Shown here: one piece after another, positions 7,471 through 15,634 of the stretch
Position numbering within the stretch: position 1 is the first letter of the stretch
Layout of the letters: the number at the start of each line of letters is the position of its first letter
Origin: JAISFI01 sp031552335
GTDB taxonomy: Bacteria; Bacteroidota; Bacteroidia; Bacteroidales; Azobacteroidaceae
Assembly (NCBI GenBank): GCA_031552335.1
Contig: JAVBMQ010000210.1
Location: 1 to 17,480, forward strand
DNA: 17,480 nt
Direction of reading: 5' to 3'
Made by a program: the position numbers and the translations under genes
Notes under the pieces: model-generated
Told to the model about the DNA's origin: nothing
Seen by the model: only the letters and a program-made list of their open reading frames with translations
Databases searched by the model: none

Positions 7471-8376
7471 TCACCTGACCAATATATTCATGGGAAATTT
7501 CACTATCTGCACCAGACTATAAAATTCGGATATACTCCCCCATCTTTTAAAAAATTCAGCAACTCCAGGAATATCGGAACCCTCAAAATCAAACAAATGA
7601 ATTTTTTTGCAGTATTTTTGGAAAAATCGATCCAGAAAAAAATAATTTCCATAGACTTCCCTGCCAGCTTCCGTTTGGTAACCTGCTACATAATAAGCTC
7701 TTCCATGACTTAGAAAAAGCATATGAGAAGCTAAGTCTTCATCTGCCGGACCTAACAAGCGACAAGTTATCAATTGCCCCTTCGACCAAGCTATACCGGC
7801 GGCGACTTCTAAAGGAATAAAATATTTTGGTTTCATATGAGGAAATAAATGCCTGTTTATCTGAAAATATTTCCAAATAACATCTTTATAGTCATCAATT
7901 TCGACCAATCGACAATTCAAAAGCTTTCGAAGTGTTTTTTTTGCTTTATGACCATAACCCTGTGCAATTTCTTCATAAGGACGATTAATATCCAGGAATA
8001 AATTTGTTCGTTGTTTTTTTAATATGACCTCACGAGAAGGAATGGCTTCATCTATTGACAACGAAAGCTGTAAATAACGGAATTTAGAGGGAAGTGCTTG
8101 CAAAAATTCAGCATATATCTCAATTTCAACTTCCTGGTCTGCATAAATTCCCAGCTGCTGAACAAAATGAGGATTGACAACACAAGGGATACCATATTTT
8201 TTTTTATACGGTAATGGCATTACATATTCATAATCACCCATTACCAAAGCATCCCAATAATCAGCCAAGGCATCTAAATACCAGGAATAACCATAAACCC
8301 GTCCGTTGGGAGATAAATCAACAACCTTATCCCACCGTTTTTTATCGATCTGATTATTCCTGAGATATTGTATCAT
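7471..8376 (-). CDS. FemAB/GNAT-like acyltransferase-family protein
   Basis: A 301-residue protein resembling the double-GNAT (FemAB-like, Acetyltransf_6 type) proteins of Bacteroidetes. Seen: an N-terminal half with NGRVYGYSWYLDALADYW and a hydrophobic strand pattern, a central basic helix HKAKKTLRKLLN (about residues 143-154) like the conserved K/R-rich helix of FemAB proteins, and a C-terminal block FDFEGSDIPGVAEFFKRWG (about 260-278) typical of the family's second GNAT domain. Members transfer an acyl or aminoacyl group, from acyl-CoA or aminoacyl-tRNA, to peptides or cell-wall precursors; the substrate here is unknown. No signal peptide, so cytoplasmic. It begins 6 bases after the argS stop and is almost certainly co-transcribed with argS. 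Confidence 0.7.
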   Translation of the reverse strand: MIQYLRNNQIDKKRWDKVVDLSPNGRVYGYSWYLDALADYWDALVMGDYEYVMPLPYKKKYGIPCVVNPHFVQQLGIYADQEVEIEIYAEFLQALPSKFRYLQLSLSIDEAIPSREVILKKQRTNLFLDINRPYEEIAQGYGHKAKKTLRKLLNCRLVEIDDYKDVIWKYFQINRHLFPHMKPKYFIPLEVAAGIAWSKGQLITCRLLGPADEDLASHMLFLSHGRAYYVAGYQTEAGREVYGNYFFLDRFFQKYCKKIHLFDFEGSDIPGVAEFFKRWGSISEFYSLVQIVKFPMNILVR

Positions 8377-8382
8377 TTGTGA

Positions 8383-10164
8383 TTACATTCTATCCGGTAC
8401 TTCAATTCCTAACAAAGAGAAACCTGTTTTAATCACCCTGCCTACATTTTGGGAAAGCATCAGACGGAAAATCTTTAAATTTTCATTTTCCTCGCGCAAA
8501 ATAGAATAATCATGGTAAAACTGGTTATACTCTTTTACCAGATCATAGATATAATTGGCTATAATAGCCGGACTATACATCTCTGCGGCTTCTTTAACCA
8601 CCTCGTTAAATGTAGCAAGTATTTGAATCAGGTCTTCTTCTTTCTCTGTAATAATTAAACCATTCCGGATTTCATCAGGTACTGACAAACCTTGTTCTGC
8701 CGCTTTTCTTAAAACCGATTGGATACGAGCATGCGTATATTGGATAAAGGGTCCTGTATTTCCGTTGAAATCTATGGATTCCTGTGGATTGAAAGTCATG
8801 TTCTTACGAGGATCTACTTTTAGTATAAAATACTTCAGAGCACCCAAACCAACGGTTTCTGAAATCTGTTTTGCCTCTTCATCCGAACAACCATCCAGTT
8901 TACCAAGTTCTTTGGATGTTTCTTTAGCAGTCTCAACCATTTCCTCGATTAAATCATCTGCATCAACGACCGTTCCTTCCCGGGATTTCATTTTTCCTTC
9001 AGGTAATTCCACCATTCCATAAGAAAAATGAACCAAACCCTTTCCGAATTCAAATCCCAATTTATCCAATAATAAAGACAATACCTGAAAATGATAATTT
9101 TGTTCATTCCCAACCACATATACCATTTTATTTATCGGATAATCATTAAAACGAAGTTTGGCGGTACCAATATCCTGTGTCATATAAACCGACGTTCCGT
9201 CGGCACGCAATAACAATTTGTTATCCAAGCCATCTGCAGTGAGATCAGCCCAAACCGAACCATCTTCCTTCTGATAAAAAATTCCTTTCTTCAATCCTTC
9301 AAGAACCTGTTCTTTTCCTACCAGATAAGTTTCAGACTCATAATAAATTTTATCAAAATTCACTCCCAAACGTTTATATGTTTCATCAAAACCGGCATAT
9401 ACCCAGGAATTCATTGTTTTCCACAAACTTACGGTTTCCTGATCTCCGGCTTCCCATTTACGAAGCATCTCACGTGCTTCGGCCATTAAAGAAGATTGGG
9501 CTTCTGCTTCCTCTTTTTTCAAGCCTTTAGCCTCAAGATTTTTGAGCTCTTCTTTATACTTTTGGTCAAAAAGCACATAATAATCACCAATCAAATGATC
9601 GCCTTTTTTCCCTGTAGATTGCGGTGTTGCACCATTGCCCCATTTTTGCCAGGCAAGCATAGATTTGCAAATATGAATTCCCCTGTCATTGACAATATTT
9701 GTCTTAACTACCCGGTAACCATTGGCCTCCATAATTTCTGCCAAACTATAGCCCAATAAATTATTACGGATATGTCCCAGATGTAAGGGTTTGTTCGTAT
9801 TAGGAGAAGAATATTCAATCATTACCAACGGAGCATCAGGCTGTACCGGTGTAAGTCCGTATGAAACTGTTGAATGAATTTCATTCAAAACATCCACCCA
9901 ATAAGCAGGAGCAATTACCAGATTCAAAAAACCTTTGATAACATTAAAGTCCGCAAATACTGAATGGTTAGCCAACAAATACTCACCTACCTCCCGGGCT
10001 GTTTGTTCCGGATTTTTCTTCGACATTTTCAATAATGGGAAAACGACCAAAGTCAAATGTCCTTTAAACTCTTTTTTTGTTTTTTGCAATTGTACCTGAG
10101 AAATTGTAATTTCCTGTTGATACAATTTTTCTATTGCTTGATGAACCGTTTGTTGGATATTCAT
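8383..10164 (-). CDS. argS: arginyl-tRNA synthetase
   Basis: Class I synthetase that charges tRNA-Arg with arginine. The 593-residue protein has the N-terminal Add1 domain, the HIGH motif as KPLHLGHIRNN (HLGH at residues 128-131, preceded by the ArgS-specific SSPNTNKP), the KMSKS-type motif as GKMKSREGT (390-398), and a C-terminal anticodon-binding helical domain ending GFSLLGIEVPDRM, the usual ArgS C-terminus. Length is normal. The ATG at 10164 follows an exact -7 element (10213-10206). It leads a two-gene unit with the FemAB-like protein, 6 bases downstream. HU lies upstream in the same direction but is separated by its own terminator (10268-10231). Confidence 0.97.
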   Translation of the reverse strand: MNIQQTVHQAIEKLYQQEITISQVQLQKTKKEFKGHLTLVVFPLLKMSKKNPEQTAREVGEYLLANHSVFADFNVIKGFLNLVIAPAYWVDVLNEIHSTVSYGLTPVQPDAPLVMIEYSSPNTNKPLHLGHIRNNLLGYSLAEIMEANGYRVVKTNIVNDRGIHICKSMLAWQKWGNGATPQSTGKKGDHLIGDYYVLFDQKYKEELKNLEAKGLKKEEAEAQSSLMAEAREMLRKWEAGDQETVSLWKTMNSWVYAGFDETYKRLGVNFDKIYYESETYLVGKEQVLEGLKKGIFYQKEDGSVWADLTADGLDNKLLLRADGTSVYMTQDIGTAKLRFNDYPINKMVYVVGNEQNYHFQVLSLLLDKLGFEFGKGLVHFSYGMVELPEGKMKSREGTVVDADDLIEEMVETAKETSKELGKLDGCSDEEAKQISETVGLGALKYFILKVDPRKNMTFNPQESIDFNGNTGPFIQYTHARIQSVLRKAAEQGLSVPDEIRNGLIITEKEEDLIQILATFNEVVKEAAEMYSPAIIANYIYDLVKEYNQFYHDYSILREENENLKIFRLMLSQNVGRVIKTGFSLLGIEVPDRM

Positions 10165-10205
10165 ATTTTAAAAACGTTGTTTCTGTGTCTTAAATAATAA
10201 AGGGA

Positions 10206-10233
10206 CAAAGTTACATGAAATTTTACAAACAAA
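10206..10233 (-). promoter_or_regulatory. argS: likely promoter of argS
   Basis: Minus strand: TAACTTTG at 10213-10206 is an exact TAnnTTTG -7 element about 40 bases before the argS ATG. The best -33 candidate is TTTG at 10233-10230, with a 16-base spacer that is shorter than at the other promoters in this window. It lies directly downstream of the HU terminator. Confidence 0.5.
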
Positions 10234-10268
10234 AAAGACAGCCAATGATTTGACTGCCTTTTGTTTTT
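10231..10268 (-). terminator. intrinsic terminator of the HU gene
   Basis: Read on the minus strand: stem AAAGGCAGTCAA / TTGGCTGTCTTT (12 pairs, two of them G-U) with loop ATCA, then a run of six T. It begins about 20 bases after the HU stop and separates HU from argS. Confidence 0.75.
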
Positions 10269-10284
10269 TTCAAATATAAAGTTC

Positions 10285-10557
10285 TTATTTTACAGCATCA
10301 GCAAGATCAGCTCCCGGTTTAAATTTCACCACTTTTTTAGCTGCAATTTTGATAGCTTGTTTGGTTTTCGGATTGATACCGGTTCTTGCACTTTTTTGAG
10401 CGATAGAGAATGTTCCAAAGCCTACGAGTGCTACTTTTCCTTCACTTTTAAGTTCGCCTGATACTGCAGCCATAAAAGCATCAAGTGCTTTTTTGGAATC
10501 AACTTTAGAAAGGCCGGATTCTGCTGCAATCGCATTGATAAGATCTGTCTTGTTCAT
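10285..10557 (-). CDS. HU family DNA-binding protein
   Basis: A 90-residue nucleoid protein that binds and bends DNA as a dimer. The family pattern is complete: N-terminal helices MNKTDLINAIAAESGLSKVD and KKALDAFMAAVSGEL, the beta saddle KVALVGFGTFSIAQ, the DNA-intercalating arm ARTGINPKTKQAIKI with the key Pro, and the C-terminal helix GADLADAVK. The arm reads GINP where E. coli HU has GRNP; I recall this form as common in Bacteroidetes HU and do not regard it as a defect. It is a single-gene unit with an exact promoter (10643-10612) and its own terminator. The sequence cannot tell HU-alpha-type from IHF-like roles. Confidence 0.95.
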   Translation of the reverse strand: MNKTDLINAIAAESGLSKVDSKKALDAFMAAVSGELKSEGKVALVGFGTFSIAQKSARTGINPKTKQAIKIAAKKVVKFKPGADLADAVK

Positions 10558-10611
10558 AAATAAAAATAATTAGTTTAGTTAAACATAAAATTGTATTATC
10601 TTTTTCTGTGC

Positions 10612-10643
10612 CAAATATATAACATATATTATTAATATTCAAA
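10612..10643 (-). promoter_or_regulatory. promoter of the HU gene
   Basis: Minus strand: TTTG at 10643-10640, a 20-base spacer, then TATATTTG at 10619-10612: both elements match the Bacteroidetes consensus exactly. The leader of about 45-50 bases is A/T-rich. Confidence 0.7.
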
Positions 10644-10740
10644 CATTTGAAGCTTTTTTTTATTTTTTTCAGACGAAAAATCAAGAACATTATAGGAAAA
10701 ACACTTTTAACTCTGATTTGTTTTACTAAAAGTAAGGTTT

Positions 10741-10776
10741 TTTGAGAGAAAAAGAGAAAAATATTAATTAGCTTTG
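10741..10776 (+). promoter_or_regulatory. promoter of the rhomboid operon
   Basis: TAGCTTTG at 10769-10776 is an exact -7 element about 25 bases before the ATG at 10801. The nearest TTTG (10741-10744) gives a 24-base spacer, a little long, so the -33 assignment is weak. AATTAG (10765-10770) and CTAATT (10780-10785) form a small inverted repeat around the -7 element. Confidence 0.5.
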
Positions 10777-10800
10777 CAGCCTAATTGAAAAAGTAAAAAA

Positions 10801-11481
10801 ATGAGCTATCAAAAAAGTGGATTTGCAAGTTCAATTCCTCCTGTCACCAAAAACATTATGATTATCAATGTGATCATGTGGGTGGCTTGTATCATTATGA
10901 GAAACAAAGGAATTGATCTGATGAACATGCTGGGACTACATTATATTCAATCCGGTGATTTCAAATTTTATCAAATCATCACCTATATGTTCCTCCACAG
11001 CATCGGAATAAGCGGACATATTGATATCAGCCATATATTTTTCAATATGTTTGCTGTATTTATGTTCGGACGAACTGTTGAAATGATATGGGGTTCCAAA
11101 CAATTCCTTATTTATTACCTGATCACCGGGATTGGAGCCGGACTCATGCAGGAATTGGTTTGGTTTTTTACATTGAATCCTTATTTTTATGATTTTGCTG
11201 TAACTGTAGGAGCTTCCGGCGCTGTTTTTGGTATCCTGCTGGCATTCGGAATGATGTTTCCCAATGCTCCGCTTTTCATTATGTTCATTCCGGTTCCTAT
11301 CAAAGCAAAATATATGGTAATCGGTTATGGTTTACTTGAATTATATCTTGGAGTGGCTAATTACGGCGGTGATAATGTTGCCCACTTTGCCCATTTAGGG
11401 GGTATGCTTTTTGGTATTATTATTCTACTGTACTGGAAAAAGAAAGGAAAACTGTATGGCGGTCATACTCGACAATTTTAA
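10801..11481 (+). CDS. rhomboid family intramembrane serine protease (first of two)
   Basis: A 226-residue, largely hydrophobic protein with about six membrane helices. Rhomboids cut membrane-spanning substrates within the bilayer with a Ser-His dyad. The catalytic Ser139 is in GASGAVFG, the His198 in FAHLGGMLFG, and the oxyanion Asn82 lies in HIFFNMFAVF, so the protein should be active. The ATG at 10801 begins MSYQKSGFASSIPPVTKNIM with the cytoplasmic N-terminus typical of Bacteroidetes members. Its 3' end overlaps the second rhomboid gene by 26 bases. Substrates are unknown. Confidence 0.93.
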   Translation: MSYQKSGFASSIPPVTKNIMIINVIMWVACIIMRNKGIDLMNMLGLHYIQSGDFKFYQIITYMFLHSIGISGHIDISHIFFNMFAVFMFGRTVEMIWGSKQFLIYYLITGIGAGLMQELVWFFTLNPYFYDFAVTVGASGAVFGILLAFGMMFPNAPLFIMFIPVPIKAKYMVIGYGLLELYLGVANYGGDNVAHFAHLGGMLFGIIILLYWKKKGKLYGGHTRQF

Positions 11482-12331
11482 AATATTTTTCCGGCAAAAA
11501 AATATTTTTGCAAAGCTGATCATCATCAATGTGCTTGTATTTGTAATTATTCGGTTGGTTGCTGTAATTTTTACACTTTTCAAGTTGGGTGACTGGTCAC
11601 TGCTTCAGTATCTGGAACTTCCGGCATCCTTTTCTCAGTTGGCCATGAAACCATGGACTGTTATTACTTATATGTTTGTCCACTACGAGTTTCTTCATAT
11701 TTTATTCAATATGTTGTGGCTATACTGGTTCGGGCAAATATTTATTTCATTCTTCAATGAAAAACAACTATTTGGAGTTTATCTTATAGGAGGAATCTGT
11801 GGAGCCATATTTTTCATATTGGCCTATAACATTTTCCCATACTTTGAAGATAAAATGGAACAAAGTGCCCTGATCGGAGCTTCAGCCGCTGTAATGGCCA
11901 TTGTTTTTGCCGCCTCTTTCTATAAAAAAGACTTCCGGATCAACTTACTGTTTATCGGAAGTATAAAAATTTATTATATTGCACTGGCCAGTCTTCTTAT
12001 TGATATGTTGGCAGTCACCTCTTTGAATGCCGGCGGACACATTGCCCATATCGGAGGCGCCTTATTCGGAATCGGATATGCATCCGCTTTCAGAAAAGGG
12101 AAAGACCTGACAGCACCCTTGAACAAATGTATAGACTGGTTTGTTGATTTATTCAAGAAGAAGCCCAAAATGCAGGTAAAATACCAACGCAGGGAATCCG
12201 ATTATGAATATAACGACCGGCGAAATAAAAACACACAAGAAATCGATCTGATTCTGGATAAAATAAAAAAATCAGGATACGAAAGTCTTACCAAAGAAGA
12301 AAAAAAACGATTATTCGATGCCGGCAAATAA
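11456..12331 (+). CDS. rhomboid family intramembrane serine protease (second of two) with C-terminal DUF6576-like tail
   Basis: A 291-residue rhomboid starting MAVILDNFKIFF. The ATG at 11456 is preferred to a TTG at 11411, which would add 15 residues of unlikely sequence wholly inside the upstream gene. Catalytic Ser143 lies in GASAAVMA, His198 in HIAHIGGALFG, and the conserved HILFN (81-85) supplies the oxyanion Asn. After the last membrane helix (about residue 210) comes a soluble, charged tail ending EIDLILDKIKKSGYESLTKE, a small helical unit seen at the end of many Bacteroidetes rhomboids (DUF6576). It is not a recent copy of the first rhomboid: the two differ widely outside the motifs. 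It overlaps both neighbours (26 bases upstream, 14 downstream), so translation is probably coupled. Confidence 0.92.
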   Translation: MAVILDNFKIFFRQKNIFAKLIIINVLVFVIIRLVAVIFTLFKLGDWSLLQYLELPASFSQLAMKPWTVITYMFVHYEFLHILFNMLWLYWFGQIFISFFNEKQLFGVYLIGGICGAIFFILAYNIFPYFEDKMEQSALIGASAAVMAIVFAASFYKKDFRINLLFIGSIKIYYIALASLLIDMLAVTSLNAGGHIAHIGGALFGIGYASAFRKGKDLTAPLNKCIDWFVDLFKKKPKMQVKYQRRESDYEYNDRRNKNTQEIDLILDKIKKSGYESLTKEEKKRLFDAGK

Positions 12332-13442
12332 ACGACTTGCTTCTATCAGAAAAATATTTGGTTCCGCCATATTTTTTTTCAACATCATAGCCATCATATT
12401 TTTATTTTTATCGGCTTATTCCGATAGGATTTCTCCGGAAAAAACAGTAATTTTCTCATTTCTGGGAATGGGTTTTCCTTTTATACTCATCATCAATTTG
12501 TTTTTCTTGGTATGGTGGCTTATTGTATGGAACTGGAAACGATTACTTACATGCATTTTAAGTCTTCTGTTGTGTTATGGCGCAATCAATGCATATTTCC
12601 CATTTCATTTTCGCACAAAAGATATTCCTGAAAATTGCATTAAAGTATTGACATACAACGTTATGGCTTTCGAACATTGCTTACCTCACACAGAAAAAAA
12701 GCCCAATCCAATCGTGCAATTCATTAAAGATAGTGGAGCAGACATTGTATGTATACAGGAACATCGGGTTCAGAAAAACAAGCAACACCTGACAGAGGAG
12801 ATGTTGGACAATGCATTAAAAAATTATCCATATCATAGATTTATTACTACAGAAAATAAAGAAACCGGTTGGGGTATTTTTGGTTTATCTGTTTATTCTA
12901 AATTTCCCATAAAGTCGGCCCAAAGAATACCTATAGACAGCAGGTATAATGGTGCCTTTGTTGCAGAAATCGACGTCAACGGAAAAATGTTAACATTAAT
13001 AAACTGTCACCTGGAAACCAACAATCTTTCAGGTGAAGACAGAAAAGAATATTACGAGTTTACCAAAGAATTTGATTCAAAGAAGATTGATGCTGTAGCC
13101 GAAAAAACAATCAAAAAATTAAAACCTGCATTCAAAGCCCGTGCTGTCCAGGCTAATGTTGTACGTGAAGTAATCCGCCAAAACACCAATCCCTATATTA
13201 TTGTATGCGGAGACTTCAATGACACCCCTGTATCATACGCCAGAAGGACAATCAAAGGAGATTTGAAAGACGCTTATGCTGAAACAGGAAGAGGTCCGGG
13301 CATTACTTACAATCGCAACAGATTCTATTTCAGGATAGATTATATCTTCCATAACGAAAATATTCGGGCCTATAATTGTACAGTAGGAGACTCTAAAGAA
13401 TCTGACCATTATCCGGTATGGACTTGGTTAGAATTGAAGTAA
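12318..13442 (+). CDS. membrane-anchored endonuclease/exonuclease/phosphatase family protein
   Basis: A 374-residue protein with three predicted N-terminal membrane helices (about residues 13-34, 44-71 and 76-93), then a DNase I-like EEP domain from about residue 107. Catalytic landmarks of the fold are present: LTYNVM with Asn114, VCIQEHR with metal-binding Glu148, CGDFNDTP (297-304), and SDHYPVW with the catalytic His364. The domain most likely faces the periplasm and could hydrolyse a phosphodiester in DNA, RNA, a phospholipid or an inositol phosphate; sequence does not decide. This membrane-plus-EEP form is often found in Bacteroidetes. It overlaps the second rhomboid gene by 14 bases and ends the operon; no terminator hairpin is seen after it. 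Confidence 0.88.
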   Translation: MPANKRLASIRKIFGSAIFFFNIIAIIFLFLSAYSDRISPEKTVIFSFLGMGFPFILIINLFFLVWWLIVWNWKRLLTCILSLLLCYGAINAYFPFHFRTKDIPENCIKVLTYNVMAFEHCLPHTEKKPNPIVQFIKDSGADIVCIQEHRVQKNKQHLTEEMLDNALKNYPYHRFITTENKETGWGIFGLSVYSKFPIKSAQRIPIDSRYNGAFVAEIDVNGKMLTLINCHLETNNLSGEDRKEYYEFTKEFDSKKIDAVAEKTIKKLKPAFKARAVQANVVREVIRQNTNPYIIVCGDFNDTPVSYARRTIKGDLKDAYAETGRGPGITYNRNRFYFRIDYIFHNENIRAYNCTVGDSKESDHYPVWTWLELK

Positions 13443-13445
13443 ACA

Positions 13446-13519
13446 CTGTCAAACTGTCACGTATTCCTGTCATTTATTCTCATATAAGCATTGGCACAAC
13501 CTTTGATAATTTACTTTCG
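13446..13519 (+). promoter_or_regulatory. dnaK: dnaK upstream control region
   Basis: The 153-base gap holds three CTGTCA copies in direct orientation (13446-13451, 13454-13459, 13467-13472). They are followed by TTGGCAC (13491-13497) and TTG (13503-13505) with the GG-N10-Gx spacing of a sigma-54 site, but with A in place of the final C at -12. An alternative reading is a housekeeping promoter: TTG 13491-13493, 18 bases, then TACTTTCG 13512-13519 (one mismatch to TAnnTTTG). No CIRCE element (the HrcA operator) is present. Confidence 0.45.
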
Positions 13520-13595
13520 TCGGATTAAAACATCCGGTCGTAGTTTACAGTTATATATACAAATTAAAATACTAACAAATTAAAAAATATAAGTC

Positions 13596-15512
13596 ATGGG
13601 AAAAATTATAGGAATAGACTTGGGAACAACCAACTCCTGTGTTGCTGTTATGGAAGGTAACGAACCTGTTGTTATTACTAACAGTGAAGGAAAACGTACA
13701 ACTCCTTCAATCGTTGCTTTTGTCGATGGCGGAGAACGAAAAATTGGTGACCCAGCTAAACGTCAAGCAATTACAAACCCCACAAAAACCATATTCTCTA
13801 TTAAAAGATTTATGGGAGAGACATACGATCAGGTACAAAAAGAAATTGCACGTGTACCCTATAAGGTGACCAAAGGTGATAATAACACCCCTCGTATCGA
13901 CATTGACGGAAGACTGTATACTCCTCAGGAAATATCAGCCATGGTGCTTCAGAAAATGAAAAAGACTGCTGAAGATTATCTTGGACAAGAAGTTACAGAT
14001 GCCGTCATTACAGTTCCTGCCTACTTCAGTGATGCTCAACGTCAGGCTACAAAAGAAGCCGGAGAAATTGCCGGTTTGAATGTAAGACGTATTGTAAATG
14101 AACCTACTGCAGCATCATTGGCTTATGGTTTGGATAAGGCCCATAAAGACATGAAAATTGCTGTATTCGACTTAGGTGGAGGTACATTTGATATTTCTAT
14201 CCTCGAATTGGGTGACGGCGTATTTGAAGTAAAATCAACCAATGGTGATACTCACTTGGGAGGTGATGATTTTGACCATGTGATTATCGACTGGTTGGCC
14301 GATGAATTCCAAAAAGAAGAAGGTCTGGATTTACGCAAAGACGCCATGGCATTGCAACGTTTGAAAGAAGCTGCAGAAAAAGCTAAAATAGAACTTTCCA
14401 GTTCTACCAGTACAGAAATCAATCTGCCATACATTATGCCGGTTGACGGAATGCCCAAACACTTGGTTAAAACATTGACGAGAGCTAAATTCGAACAACT
14501 AGCTGACAGTTTGATTCAGGCATGTGTGGCACCTTGTGAAAAATCTTTGAGAGATGCCAACATGAAAGCTACTGATATTGATGAAGTTATTCTTGTCGGT
14601 GGCTCCACCCGTATCCCGGCAATCCAGGCTATTGTCGAAAGAATTTTCGGAAAAACTCCGTCCAAAGGTGTTAATCCGGATGAAGTTGTAGCTGTAGGTG
14701 CAGCTATTCAAGGCGCTGTATTGACAGGAGAAGTGAAAGATGTGTTGTTGCTTGATGTTACTCCGCTTTCTTTAGGTATTGAAACTATGGGTAGCGTAAT
14801 GACAAAATTGATTGAAGCAAATACCACCATTCCTACCAAAAAATCGGAAACTTTCACAACAGCTGTTGACAATCAACCTTCTGTTGAGATACATGTATTG
14901 CAGGGAGAACGCCCGATGGCAAAAGATAACAAATCAATCGGTCGTTTCCACTTGGATGGAATCATGCCGGCTCGCCGTGGTGAACCGCAAATTGAGGTAA
15001 CATTCGATATCGATGCCAATGGTATTCTGAATGTATCAGCTAAAGACAAAGCAACAGGCAAACAACAAAGTATCCGCATCGAAGCCTCCAGCGGATTGAA
15101 CGATGACGAAATCAAAAGAATGAAAGAAGAAGCTGCTGCCAATGCAGAAGCCGACAAAAAAGAAAAAGAAAAAATCGATAAGCTGAATCATGCAGACAGT
15201 CTGATTTTCCAAACTGAAAAACAATTACAGGATCTGGGAGATAAAATGCCGGCTGATAAAAAGGCTCCGATTGAAGCTGCTTTAAATAAGTTAAAAGAAG
15301 CTCATAAGGCACAAGATATTGATGGTATTGATGCAGCTACCAATGAAATCAATAATGCTTTTCATGCTGCAAGCCAGGAAATGTATAACGCACAACAACA
15401 AGCCGGTGGCCCTCAGGGTGGAGCCGGATTCCAACAAGATCCGAATGCAGGACAACAGAATGGAAATAATGATGGGGATGTGACGGATGTGGATTTTGAG
15501 GAAGTGAAGTAA
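13596..15512 (+). CDS. dnaK: molecular chaperone DnaK (Hsp70)
   Basis: ATP-driven chaperone that binds unfolded segments with DnaJ and GrpE in the cytoplasm. The 638-residue protein carries the three Hsp70 signatures: IDLGTTNSCVAVMEG at the N-terminus (phosphate loop), DLGGGTFDISILELG near residue 196, and VILVGGSTRIPAIQ near residue 333. The substrate-binding domain follows (DVTPLSLGIETMG onward) with a helical lid, a Q/G/N-rich linker and the conserved C-terminal tail DVTDVDFEEVK. The gene is full length. The start MGKIIGIDLGTTNS is standard. Neither dnaJ nor grpE is adjacent, which fits the split arrangement common in Bacteroidetes. It is likely monocistronic with its own upstream control region and terminator. 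Confidence 0.98.
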   Translation: MGKIIGIDLGTTNSCVAVMEGNEPVVITNSEGKRTTPSIVAFVDGGERKIGDPAKRQAITNPTKTIFSIKRFMGETYDQVQKEIARVPYKVTKGDNNTPRIDIDGRLYTPQEISAMVLQKMKKTAEDYLGQEVTDAVITVPAYFSDAQRQATKEAGEIAGLNVRRIVNEPTAASLAYGLDKAHKDMKIAVFDLGGGTFDISILELGDGVFEVKSTNGDTHLGGDDFDHVIIDWLADEFQKEEGLDLRKDAMALQRLKEAAEKAKIELSSSTSTEINLPYIMPVDGMPKHLVKTLTRAKFEQLADSLIQACVAPCEKSLRDANMKATDIDEVILVGGSTRIPAIQAIVERIFGKTPSKGVNPDEVVAVGAAIQGAVLTGEVKDVLLLDVTPLSLGIETMGSVMTKLIEANTTIPTKKSETFTTAVDNQPSVEIHVLQGERPMAKDNKSIGRFHLDGIMPARRGEPQIEVTFDIDANGILNVSAKDKATGKQQSIRIEASSGLNDDEIKRMKEEAAANAEADKKEKEKIDKLNHADSLIFQTEKQLQDLGDKMPADKKAPIEAALNKLKEAHKAQDIDGIDAATNEINNAFHAASQEMYNAQQQAGGPQGGAGFQQDPNAGQQNGNNDGDVTDVDFEEVK

Positions 15513-15543
15513 AATCGTGTAAGAACGATTATTAACCATAGCG

Positions 15544-15584
15544 AAACCGCAGTAAACGATTGATTTACTGCGGTTTTTGTTTTT
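15544..15584 (+). terminator. intrinsic terminator of dnaK
   Basis: Perfect 13-pair stem AAACCGCAGTAAA / TTTACTGCGGTTT (15544-15556 with 15564-15576), a seven-base loop, then T-rich sequence. It is the last feature that clearly belongs to the host side before the element. Confidence 0.9.
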
Positions 15585-15592
15585 GTGAAATT

Positions 15593-15618
15593 ATCGACAA
15601 TGATGTTTCGTTGCCGAT
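15593..15618. repeat. imperfect inverted repeat at the element boundary
   Basis: ATCGACAA (15593-15600) and TTGCCGAT (15611-15618) pair with one mismatch (G-T) around a 10-base spacer, followed by TTTTT. Possible recombinase core site, or a second weak terminator. The motif CGACAATG inside it recurs at 15663-15670 and as CGATAATG at 15715-15722. Confidence 0.45.
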
Positions 15619-15626
15619 TTTTATCG

Positions 15627-15634
15627 TATATTTG
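15627..15634 (+). promoter_or_regulatory. candidate -7 element for the HTH-integrase operon
   Basis: TATATTTG is an exact TAnnTTTG match; no convincing TTTG lies 19-21 bases upstream (TTTC is at 15605-15608). It falls within the first copy of the 11-base direct repeat, so binding there by the element's own HTH protein could repress it. Inference only. Confidence 0.35.

Noticed and set aside
7447..7713. Open frame of 88 codons on the plus strand
   Set aside because: It is mostly antisense to the FemAB-like gene, has no promoter or recognisable domain, and ends within that gene.
11411..11455. TTG start for the second rhomboid
   Set aside because: The extra 15 residues lie wholly inside the first rhomboid gene and look unlike a rhomboid N-terminus; the ATG at 11456 is better.
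13443..13595. CIRCE/HrcA operator before dnaK
   Set aside because: No TTAGCACTC-N9-GAGTGCTAA or near match was found.
15513..15530. Small inverted repeat AATCGT / ACGATT right after the dnaK stop
   Set aside because: Only six pairs with no T-run; the 13-pair stem just downstream is the real terminator.
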